Assembly (NCBI GenBank): GCA_015056365.1 | Contig: SVGM01000007.1 | Span: 62,001-126,000, forward strand | Length of the DNA stretch: 64,000 nt | Source of the DNA: Clostridiales bacterium | Lineage (GTDB): Bacteria > Bacillota > Clostridia > Christensenellales > Aristaeellaceae | Direction: 5' to 3' | Shown: piece by piece, positions 12,301-24,300 of the stretch | Numbering within the stretch: position 1 is the first letter of the stretch | Layout of the letters: the number at the start of each line of letters is the position of its first letter | Notes under the pieces: generated by a model | What the model saw: the letters and a program-made list of their open reading frames with translations, nothing else | Told to the model about the DNA's origin: nothing | The model's database searches: none | Program-made: the position numbers and the translations under genes

Positions 12301-15300
12301 TATAACCAGTCACCTCATCTTCAACCACGGAGTAGGTGATCTTCTTACCGTTCTCGTACTCATCCAGATTGGTGAAGCTCCAGGTAAGGTCGCCACCCTT
12401 GGTCAGTACGACCACGTCGCCGGTAGCAACAGCCTGCTCAGTGCCAACCTGCTTCATCAGCCGGATGGTGATCTGCTCGGGCCGCTTGCCGTCGCGGTTG
12501 TTGTCGTCGTCCCAGACCTTCACGCCACTCAGGCTGGTCTTGCCGGGGGTGTAGCTGTTGGTCACGTCCATACCGCTGACGATAGTGCCGTAATCGGTTA
12601 CGACGTCTTCCTTCACGGAGTAGCCGATCTCAGTGCCGCCTTCGTACTTGGGCAGATCTTCGAACTTCCACTTCCAGCCATCGTCCTTGGTCACGGTGAT
12701 GGGATCGCGTACGGCCGTACCGTTGGCCAGCAGGGTGATGGTGATGCTGGTGGGACGCTTGCCGTCCTGGTCGTTGTTGTCATTCCAAGTCTTTTCGCCA
12801 TCCAGGTCGATCAGTTCGGGCGTGTGAGTGTTGGTCACGTCGTAGCCGGTCACTTCGGGGGTGTAACCGTTGACGGCATTCTCAGTGATGGTGTACTCGA
12901 TTTCGTCACCGACTTCGCCTTCCTTGTACTTGGGCAGGTCGATGAAGGACCACTTCCAGTTGTTTGCAGCGGTGACGGTCTTGCTCTCTACCAGCACGCC
13001 GTCAGCCAGCAGGTTGATGGTGATGAACCCGGGACGGATGCCGTCCTGGTTATTAGCATCTTCCCAATGCTTTTCGCCCTCAACCTTAACAGTCTCGGGA
13101 GTATGAGTGTTGGTGACGTTGTAGCCATTCACTTCGGCGGTGTAGCCGGTCACGGCTTCCTCAGTGATGGTGTACTTGATCTCCGTCTTGCCGCCCTGGT
13201 GGAACTTGCGCAGGCCGGTGAAGCTCCAGCTCCAGGTGCCGTCTTCGGCAGCGGTGACTTCCTTGGAGTCAACCTTCACACCGTCAGCCAGCAGGTTGAT
13301 GATGATCTTCTCGGGACGGATGCCGTCGCGGTTTTCATCGTCATCCCAGGTCTTGGTGCCGGAGATGTTAACCGTTGTGGGGGTATGCTTGTTGGTGATG
13401 GTAATGAAGCCGGTTTCCTCGTCGGTTTCATATTCAGCTCCGTAGCCTGCGAGCTTATCATCCACAACTTCTTCCACGGTGTACTCGATTTCCTCGCCAG
13501 CCGCGTACTTGTCAAGGCCGGTGAAGGACCACTTCCAGCCGTTGCTCTGGCTTGCGGTGGCGGTCTTGCCGGTTTCATCACCGTTGGCCAGCAGCTTGAT
13601 GGTTACAGCGGTGGGACGGATGCCGTCGTAGTTATCGTCGTCATCCCAGGCCTTCTCGCCGCTCAGGCTGGTCTTCTCGGGCTCGTGGGTGTTGGTGATG
13701 GTAACGAAGCCGGTTTCATCGTCGATATCGTATTCCGCTTCGTAGCCTTCAGGTTCGATTTCCTCAACGGTGTAGGCGATTTCCTTGCCGCCCGCGAACT
13801 TGTCGAGGTTCTCAAAGCTCCAGGTCCAGCCGCCTTCAGCGGTGGCAGTAGCGGTCTTGCCGGTTTCCTCACCGTCAGCCAGCAGCTTGACGGTTACGCT
13901 GTCAGGACGGATGTCATCCTGATCATCGTTGTCCTCCCAGTCCTTCTTGCCACTCAGGCTGGTCTTTTCAGGCTCGTGGGTGTTGATCAGGTTGTAGCCA
14001 GACGCAACAGATTTGTAGCCACCGACTTCAATTTCTTTGATGGTGTAGGCGATTTCCTTGCCGTTCTTGTACTTGTCAAGGCCGGTGAAGCTCCAGCTCC
14101 AGGTGCCGTCTTCAGCAGCGGTGACGGTCTGGGTCTTGCCGGTTTCCACGCCGTCAGCCAGCAGCTTGATGGTAATTCTGGTGGGACGGATGCCGTCCTG
14201 ATTGCCGGCGTCGTTCCAGGTCTTGAAACCGGACACGCTGGTTTCTTCGGGCTCGTGGGTGTTGGTGATCACGAAGCCGCCTTCAGCGCTGCCGCCAATG
14301 CTCTTGGTGTAGTTTTTAAGTTCGTCTTCGGCCGCTTCAAACTCATCCACGGTGTAGATGATCTTGCTGCCGCCAGCGTACTTGTCGAGGTTCTCCCAGG
14401 TGTAGGTCCAGGTATTGGTTTCGCTCAGCTCAACCGCTTCGCCGTAGGCAACATTGTTGGCATACAGCTGCACCAGTACCGTCTCGGGACGGATGTCATC
14501 CTGGTCATTCTCGTCGTCCCAGCTCTTGGTAACAGTGATCTGGGTCTTTTCGGGCTCGTGGGTGTTGGTCACGTTGTAGCCATTCACCTCGGTGGTGTAG
14601 CCGGTCACGGCTTCCTCGGTGATGGTGTAGACAATCTCTTCGCCCACCTTACCAGCGCGGTACTTGGGCAGGTCAGTGAACTTCCAAGTCCATTCGCCCT
14701 TCTCGTTGGGCTTCACGGTCTCGGTCTTAACCTCAGTCTCGCCATCCATCAGCTTGATGGTGATGCTCTCAGGACGCTTGCCATCCTGGTTCTGCTCGTC
14801 AACCCAGGTCTTTTGGCCGCTGATCTCGATGGTCTCAGGCGTGTGGGTGTTGGTCACGTCGTAGCCGTTCACATCGGCGGTGTAGCCTGCAACGGTTTTC
14901 TCAGTGATGGTGTAGACGATTTCCTCACCGGCCTTGTACTTGTCAAGTCCGGTAAAGCTCCAGGTCCACTTACCCTCAGCGTCGGGGGTCACAGTCTGGG
15001 AATCGACTTCGGCGCCGCCAGCCAACAGCTTGATGATAATGCTCTCGGGGCGCTTGCCGTCCTGGTTGTTGTTGTCAACCCAGGTCTTTTCGCCGCTGAT
15101 CTCGATGGTCTCAGGCTCGTGGGTGTTGGTCAGGTTGAAGCCATTGACCTCCACATCGTAGCCTTCTACTTCGATCTCTTCGATGGTGTAGTTGATCACT
15201 TCACCCACCTTGCCAGCGCGGTGCTTGGGCAGGCCGGTGAACTTCCAAGTCCATTCGCCCTTCTCGTTGGGCTTCACGGTCTCGGTCTTAACCTCAGTCT

Positions 15301-18300
15301 CGCCATCCATCAGCTTGATGGTGATGCTCTCGGGACGCTTGCCGTCCTGGTTGTTGTTGTCAACCCAGGTCTTTTGGCCGCTGATCTCGATGGTTTCGGG
15401 CGCGTGGGTGTTGGTCACAACATAGCCAGCAGCGGCAGTGCCAGTGACTGCAACAGTATATCCCGTGGGCACGGAAGGTTCTGCCACGGTGTACTTGATT
15501 TCCTTGCCGGCGTTGAACTTGTCAAGCTCGGTGAAGGAAGCCTTCCAGCTGTTGCTTTCGCTCAGCACAACGGTCTTGCCTTCCACAGCCTTGCCATCAG
15601 CCAGCAGCTGGATGGTCACACTGGCGGGGCGAATGTTGTCCTGGTTGTCAGCGTCTTCCCATTTCTTCTCCACGGAGATCTGGGTCTTTTCAGGCACGTG
15701 GGTATTGGTAATGGTTACACCGCTTTCGGTCTTCGCGATCTCGGTTTGGTAACCATCTACTTTGTCTTCCGTGACGGAGTAGGTGATCTTCTTGCCATTC
15801 TCGTATTCGTCCAGATCATTGAAACTCCAGTCAGGATTGCCGTCCTTGGTGAGTTCGACCACGTCGCCGGTGGCAACAGCCTGCTCATCGCCAACCTGCT
15901 TCATCAGCCGGATGGTGATCTTCTCAGGACGCATGCGGTCCTGATCGTTCGCGTCGTCCCACACCTTCGTGCCGGAAATGAAGGTCTTGCCGGGGGTATA
16001 GCTGTTGGTCACAGTGAAACCATTAGCCATGTCGCCGGTGATATTCGTGGTGTAGCCTTCAACCTTATCCTCGGTGAAGGTGTACTTAATCTCCTCGCCA
16101 ACTTCGCCTTCCTTGTACTTGGGCAGGTTGGTGAAGATCCAGCTCCACTTGCCATCCTCGCCGGGAACGGTCACGGACTTGATCTGCCTGCCGTCAGCCA
16201 GCAGGTTGATCACGATGCTGGTAGGACGCTTGCCGTCCTGGTTGTCAGCATCATCCCAGCTCTTGGTGCCGGAGACGCTGGTCTTCTCGGGCTCGTGCTT
16301 GTTGGTGACAGTGATTTCGACGTCGCCGGTCTCTTCGTCTACCGTCTTGCCGTATCTGACAGTATAGCCGGCAACGGTAACTTCCTCAGCAACGGTGTAA
16401 GTAATGGCCTGACCAGCAGCCTTCTTGGCCAGACCGGTCCACTCATAGCTCCAGTTGTTGCTGCTGCTCAGGGTAACAGCATCGCCATAGTTCTTACCAT
16501 TAGCCTTCAGCTGTACGGTGACGGAGGTTCGCTTGCCATCCTGATTGTTGGCGTCGTCCCAAACCTTCTTTACGCTCACCTTAACTTCAGCAGGCTCGTG
16601 CTTGTTGGTGATGACATAACCATTGGCTGCATTGCCGGTGGTGTTCTTCTCATAGCCAGTGGGCAGGTTGACTTCCTCGACGGTATAGTTGATGACTTGG
16701 CCGCCAGCCTTCTTGTCCAGACCAGTCCAGGTGTGGCTCCAGGTATTGCCTTCATTCAGCTCAACCTCAGCGCCCTGGGCCTTGCCGTTTGCATACAGCT
16801 GTACCTTAACATCCGCAGGACGGATACCATCCTGGTTGTTGGCGTCGTCCCAGCTCTTGGTAACAGAGATCTGGGTCTTCTCGGGCGTATGGGTGTTGGT
16901 AATGGTGAGGCTTACATTGCCGGTAGTAGCGTCTACCGCCTTACCATAGCTGACAGTATAGCCGTCAACGGCAGCTTGCTCAGCAACAGTATAGCTGATG
17001 TCCTTGCCGCCGGCCTTCTTGTCCAGACCGGTCCACTTGTAGCTCCAGGTGGGTGCGCTCAGCTCGACCTCGTCGCCACATTTTTTGCCGTCAGCAAGCA
17101 GCTGAACTTTAATCGTCGCAGGACGGAGGCCATCCTGGTTATCGCTGTCATTCCATACCTTCTCAACGCTCACTTCCACTTCAGCAGGCGCATGGGTATT
17201 GGTGATGACATAACCAGTGGTCGCATTGCCGGTAACGCTCACGCTGTAACCATCGGGTACTTCGACCTCTTCCACAGCATAGGCGATCGGCGTACCAGCA
17301 GCGTTCTTGGGCAGCTCAGTCCAAGTATGGCTCCAGGTGTTGGCGCTGCTCAGCGTGACAGCCTGGCCATAGCTTTCGCCATTCGCCTTCAGCTGCACGG
17401 AGATATCCGCAGGTTGGATGCCATCCTGGTTGTTGGCGTCGTCCCAGACCTTCTTCACAGAAATCTGGGTCTTCTCGGGCGTGTAGCTGTTGGTCACGGT
17501 GAAGCCGTCAGCCACGCTTCCGGTGATGGATGTGGTGGTGTAGTTGGGCACGGCATCCTCAGTAATGCTGTACTCGATCTCCACGCCGCCTTCATACTTG
17601 GGCAGGTCGGTGAAGCTCCAGTTCCAGTTGTCCGTTCCCTTGACAGTCTTCACTTCCACCTCAGTGGTCGTGCCGCCAACCGTTTTGTGCAGGCGGATGG
17701 TGATGCTTTCGGGACGCTTGCGGTCACGATCGTTGTCGTCCTTCCAGACCTTGCTGCCTTCCACATTAACGGTTTCGGGCGTATGGGTGTTGGTGACGGT
17801 GAAGCCGCCAGCCGCGGTACCGGTGATCTCGGTATCGTAGTATTCGACTTTATCCTCGGTGACAGTATAGGTGATCAGATTTTCGTTTTCATACTTGGGC
17901 AGGTTGGTGAAGGCCCAGCTCCAGTCGTCATTCTCGGTCACGGTAACGCTCTTGCCGGTTGCCTTACCGTTGGCCAGCAGGTTGATCTTGACGGATGCAA
18001 GACGCTTGCCATCCTGGTTGTTATTGTCCTCCCAAACCTTGGTACCCTTCACTTCAACGGTTTGCATGGTGTTGGTGAAGGTGGCCTTTGCGGCGCCTTC
18101 AATCTGGACTTTAGTGCTCAGCGTGCCATCGCGCTCATCGGCAACAACGATGGTCACATTCCTGGTGGCTTCCGCATCGTTGGTAACGCCGATCACGGTA
18201 TTCGATTCACTCACGGTGTACTGATAGGTACCGGGCGCGGTGAAGGTGATGGGGCCGAACTCCATCTCGCCGTTTTCGGGGTTGGTCAATACAGCCTGTG

Positions 18301-21300
18301 CGGGCATGGGTGCTTTGTCCGTCACGGCAGTCAGAGTGAATGTGAACTTGTTAGTAATGTTCGGACCAGTCAGTCCTTCGGGAACAGACAGGATCTTCTG
18401 CACGGGGATTTTTTCAGTCGTCTGTTCAACCCGGTAAGTGTTGGTGAAGGTGACCTTCTGGTCGCCGGTCAGACCAGTGCTGGCGACCAGCTGACCATTG
18501 CCGTCATCCTCTACGGTGATGGTGACGGTCTTGGTCGCGTTCTCGTCGTTATGAACGCCGGGCACGCTGCCTTCTTCAGTGATGGTGTACTCATAGACGC
18601 CGGCCTTGTCGAACGTGATGGGGCCAAAGGTGTACGTATCACCATCGTTCTTCCACTCGGTGGTTGCAGGCATGGGTGCGCCCTTGGTCACGGCTTTCAG
18701 CGTGAAGGTGAACTCGCTCGTGATATCAGGCGCATTCAGGCCTTCAGCGTACGCATACTCCTTCTTGACGGGGATGCTTGCAGACGTCGGCTTAGCCTCG
18801 TAGTTGTTGGTGAAGGTGGGGACATCCTCTTCATCCTTCAAACCTTCATACGCCACATTGACCGTCAGCTGCTTGGTATCCTGATCCTGCTCCACCGTTA
18901 CAGTAGCGGTGTAGCTGGTCTCGTCGTAGGTGTAGCCGCCGGCGTTACCCTTTACCTCACTAATGGTGTACGTATAGGTACCAGCAGTCTGATAATTGAT
19001 GGGGTTAAAGGTCACGGAACCGTTGTCTGCGTTAGAAACGGTCTGTAGTACCGTGCCGTCCTTATCTTTCAGCTGGAAGGAGAACTTGCCCGCAGACAGC
19101 TTGGCGCCTTCGCCGGTAACGACCTTCTTGGCCTCCAAAACTGCGGATTCTTCGTCCACATAGATATTCTTGATGGTGTAGGTTACGTTGCCTTCCTCAT
19201 CCTTAGTGAAAGTGGGTACGGAAACATAACCCGTAGGCACCTGAACCTCGGAGATGGTGTACTTGATGTCAGTACCGCCGGCCTTCTTGGGCAGGTCATT
19301 CCAGGTGTAACTCCAGGTGTTATCCTTGCTCAGGGTAACAACATTGCCATACTCCTTGCCGTCAGCCTTCAGCTGCACGCTGACGCCTTCGTGCTCGGTG
19401 TTCTTGCTGTTATTCTCCACCCATTCCTTCGTAACAGAGATATCGACGGTATCGGGGGTATGGGTGTTGGTAACGGTCAGGCCACTTTCGCTCTTAGTAT
19501 AGCCCTCCGGTACGGATGCTTCCTCTACGGTGTAGGTGATGTCCTGGCCGTTGGCTTTCTTGGGCAGGTTCTCCCAAGTCACAGTCCAGGTGTCGCCAGT
19601 GCCGGAGAAGGTCTTGCTCTGGTTAGGCACTACTTCGCCATTGGCCTTCAGGATGAAGGTGATCTCCGTGGGACGGATGCGATCCTGGTTGCTGGCGTCG
19701 CTCCAGACCTTGGTCGCGGTGATATCGATCACTTCGGGGGTATAGCTGTTGGTCAGCGTGGTCAGCGTGCCGACCTTTTCGGTCTTGGTCAGCGTATAGC
19801 CCTCAGGCAGACCTTCTTCGTCTTCGCTCCAGGTGTATTCGATTTCCACGCCACCAGCGTACTTGGGCAGGTTCTCGATCTTATCGGTCCAGCCATTGCC
19901 CTGGTTCAGCGTCACAGTGCCTACAACAGATGTTCCGTTGCTCAGGGTGACCGTCAGCTCAGTAGGACGCTTGCCATCCTGGTTGCCAGCATCGTTCCAG
20001 ACCTTCAGCACAGAGGCTTCGGTCTCTTCGGGGGTATAGCTGTTGGTCAGCGTAGTCAGCGTGCCGGCCTTGGTATTACCGGTCAGCGTATAGCCCTCAG
20101 GCAGACCTTCTTCGTCTTCGCTCCAGGTGTATTCGATTTCCACGCCATTGGCGTACTTGGGCAGACCCGTTACGGTGGCAGTCCATTGGTTCTCCTCTTT
20201 CAGCGTCACTTCCGTGCCGTTGCTCAAGGTGACCTTCAGCTCAGTAGGACGCTTGCCATCCTGGTTGCCAGCATCGTTCCAGACCTTCAGCACAGAGGCT
20301 TCGGTCTCTTCGGGGGTATAGCTGTTGGTCAGCGTGGTGATTGTGCCGACCTTGGTATTGCCGGTCAGCGTATAGCCCTCGGGCAGACCTTCTTCGTCTT
20401 CGCTCCAGGTGTATTCGATTTCCACGCCACCAGCGTACTTGGGCAAGTTCTCGATGGTAGCGGTCCAGTCGTTGTCCTCGTTCAGCGTCACTTCCGTGCC
20501 GTTGCTCAGGGTGACCTTCAGCTCAGTAGGACGGAATCCATCATGATCTTCCTCGTCGTCCCAGACCTTCACGATCGTCGCTTCGGTCTCTTCGGGGGTA
20601 TAGCTGTTGGTCAGCGTGGTGATCGTGCCGACCTTGGTATTACCGGTCAGCGTATAGCCCTCGGGCAGACTGGATTCGTCTTCGCTCCAGGTGTATTCGA
20701 TTTCCACGCCACCAGCGTACTTGGGCAGGTTCTCGATGGTAGCGGTCCAGTCGTTGTCCTCGTTCAGCGTCACTTCCGTGCCGTTGCTCAGGGTGACCTT
20801 CAGCTCAGTAGGACGCTTGCCATCCTGGTTGCCCGCGTCGTTCCAGACCTTAATGATCTTCGCTTCGGTCTCTTCGGGGGTATAGCTGTTGGTCAGCGTA
20901 GTCAGCGTGCCGGCCTTGGTATTACCGGTCAGCGTATAGCCCTCAGGCAGACCTTCTTCGTCTTCGCTCCAGGTGTATTCGATTTCCACGCCACCAGCGT
21001 ACTTGGGCAGGTTCTCGATGGTAGCGGTCCAGTCGTTGTCCTCGTTCAGCGTCACTTCCGTGCCGTTGCTCAAGGTGACCTTCAACTCAGTAGGACGCTT
21101 GCCATCCTGGTTGCCCGCGTCGTTCCAGACCTTCAGCACAGAGGCTTCGGTCTTTTCGGGGGTATGACTATTGGTCAGCGTAGTGACCGTACCATCGACA
21201 GACGTATCGGTCAGCGCATAGCCAGCAGGCAGGTTCTTTTCAACCCAAGTGTAGGTGATATCCTGACCGTTGGCTTTCATGGGCAGGTTCTGAACAGTGG

Positions 21301-24300
21301 CAGTCCATTCGTTACCCTCATTCAGGGTCACGGTTTCCACGACGCTCTGCCCGTTGCTCAATTCAACAGTCAGGCTGGTGGGACGGATGCCGTCCTGGTT
21401 ATCGCCGTCATTCCAGACCTTCACGATCGTCGCTTCGGTCTTTTCGATCTTGTGGGTATTGGTCAGCGTAGTAACCGCGCCGTTGACAGAAGTATCGGTC
21501 AGCGTATAGCCATCGGGCAGACCTTCTTCGTCTTCGGTCCAGGTGTATTCGATTTCTTCGCCATTGGCATACTTGGGCAGGTTCTTAACGGAATACGTCC
21601 AGCCATTGCCCTTGCTCAGCGTCACAGTCCTGACTACCTTGTCGCCGTTCTTCAAGGCAACCGACAGGGTCGTGGGACGGATCTGATCTTCGTCATTGTT
21701 GTCGTCCCAGACCTTCTTCACGGTGAGGTTGATCACTTCGGGGGTGTAGCTGTTGGTCAGCGTAGTAACCGTGCCGTTGACAGAAGTTTTGGTCAGCGAA
21801 TAGCCCTCGGGCAGATTGCCTTCGGTCCAGGTGTATTCAATTCGCGTACCTTCATTGTTGATTACCTCGTACTTATCCAGATCGGATACAGTTACTCTCC
21901 AATTATTCTCCTCGTTCAGTGTGTATTCATTATAATACACACCGTTCTTGAGCAACTGTACACTAAGCTCGCCAGGGCGCTTGCCGTCCTGGTTGTTCTT
22001 GTCGTTCCAGACTTTTACAACGCTGGCTTCGGTCTTTACAGCGCCTAGACCGTTGGTAAAGGTAACGTTGTAATCAGAACCTTCCCAGGATTCTTCTTTA
22101 CTGACCCAGTAATTGAACTGTTGCTCACCATACCAAACGGGTGGAACTTCTTCAAGATAATACTCGTATTTCTCATTCGCGCTATTATAGAGGTCAAGTG
22201 GCCCACCGTTAATATAATTAGAGGACAAAGACCAACTTCCATCCTCAGCGATAGGAATTGTTTTTCCAGATCCGAGCAGCGCCTGACACTTTGCCGTTCG
22301 ATTAGTCCAATTAAATTCGACCCAAATATAGTGTCCTTGAGCATTTCCGAATGAAGTATCTTGCACGCCGTTGACTCTTCGTTTCAGATAGAACGCCAAT
22401 CCGCCAGGACGCTGAGTTCTATTACCATCCTCCCAAACCTTGGAAAGGTTGATATTGGCATAAGCGGGCGTGTTTGTAATCGTGAAACCGTCTATCTGGG
22501 TTTCATAACCCTCAACAGTTTGTTCGGTGATATAATACTCATATTCCGTACCGTCGGGAGCATACTTATCAAATTCACCGAAATAGTAGCTCCATCTGTC
22601 GATATGGTTATCGCCCGTAAAACCTTCGGAATCTTTTACTTTCTCGACTAGATCGCCGGCCTTACGATACAACGTTACAACAATTCCGCCCGGACGATTG
22701 CCATTCGCATTCCATCTGTCATTCCAATACTTAGTAACAGAGATATAAACCTTCTCAGACTCTCTATCATTGGTAATGGTGATGGTATTGCCGTTACGTT
22801 CCTGCGTGGACGTATAGCCCTCGACGTTGAGTTCCTCAACGGAATAGGTATACTCCTTGCCGTTTTCGTCGTGCTTCGGCAGATTCGTGAAGGTATAGCT
22901 CCAGTTTTCACCGTTATGCAGCTGATGGAATTCCACGAAAGACTTATTGTTGTCATCCGTCTGCCGCATCAGCCTGATGCCGATACCTTCATTCATGTAC
23001 TTCTGAGCGATGCCGCCCTTCCATACCTTGTTGACGGTGATCTCAACCTTCTCGTCCTCGGGCGTGTTGGTCACGGTAAAGCCATTCACGTTGGAGGAGT
23101 AGCCGGGCACATCGTCTTCGGTGATGAAGTACTGTACCTGGTGACCCTTTTCAAACTTGGGCAGTTTGGTAAAGGTATAGGTCCAGCTGTCGCCGGTCAC
23201 GTTCGCGGTAGCAATATTGTTGGTCACATTGCCGTTCACGTTTTTGTGCAGACGAATGGTAACGCTGCTGGGGCGGTTTCCTTCCTTGCCAGCGTCATTC
23301 CACTGCTTGTTGACAGTGATCTCAGTTTCTTCATTATTATAGGTGTTGGTTACATTATAACCATTCACCACTGTGGAGTAGCCCGGGATAACGTCTTCGG
23401 TGATGGTGTACTCGATCAGGACGTTATCCTCGTACTTGGGCAGGTCGGTAAAGCTCCACTTCCAGCCGTTGGTCGCAGTTACTTCAACGTTCTGAATATT
23501 GCTGGTGGTGTGACCATTCACCGTCTTGTTCAGACGGATGATCAGCTTCTCAGGACGGATGCCCTCGTTATCATTTGCCCAGGTCTTGAAGCCATCCACG
23601 CTGGTGGTCTCGGTATTGACCAGGGTATTGGTATAGGTATATACGTTTTCGATGCTGTTCAGGCTGGCGATATAGCTGCTGGTGTAGCCATTCACCGGCT
23701 CTTCTCTGAGGTAGTAGGTCAAATACTGACCATTTTCATCATAGGCGGGCAGATTCTGCCAAGTCCAGGTCCAGTTGTCGCTGGCCTTGAGCAACTTCTC
23801 CTCAACCACAGAAGCCTGACCGTTAACGCGCTTGTACAGGATGACCTTGATGCTTTCGGGGCGCTTGTCGGTCTGGTTATTGTCGTCCCAGTTCTTGACA
23901 AACTTGACGGTGACATCGGTTTCCTGCGGAATGTTCTGGGTGCGGTTCTCGACAAGCAGCTCCTCGGGGGTGTGGCTGATAATGCTCATGCCCTCCGGAA
24001 CCGACTTGATGCTGCCATCTTCGTTCAGCTCGATCCTCCACTCATTGGGCGTAGGCAGCACATAACCATCGGGAGGCGTGACTTCCTTCAGAATATAGTT
24101 GCCCGCAGTCAGACCGCCGAAATGGATACGGCCGTTGCGCGTGGTAGCGGTGTACTTATTGTCGGAATTACCCTCACGGTACAGTTCGAACACAGCGCCG
24201 CTGAGTTCCACGCCGGTGTCAGCATCCTTCTTGATCAAGCGGAAGCTGAGTTCTACTTCTTGGACGGTACCAGTGAAGTCGGTACGGTGAGATTCGGCCT

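Larger units (their letters stand above)
310..18060 (-). repeat. Cna_B repeat array B (about 63 domains)
   Basis: About 63 domains follow without a break, counted from the Lys-x-Trp strand, which recurs on average every 282 bp (about 94 residues). A typical unit begins V-x-G-T-K-T-W-V-D-A-D-N-Q-D-G, continues R-P-E-S-I-V-I-N-L-L-A-D-G, then W-S-W-S-F-T-D-L and I-V-Y-T-I-T-E-E-A-V, and closes G-Y-D-V-T-N-T. Lys, Glu and Asn expected for a self-generated isopeptide bond are conserved in most units. The units nearest the C-terminus (0.8-3.3 kb) are the most alike. Larger blocks are also duplicated about 7.28 kb apart. Confidence 0.9.

Noticed and set aside
1-23985. Regularly spaced repeats as a CRISPR array.
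   Set aside because: The period is about 282 bp with coding content and no short identical repeats separated by unique spacers.
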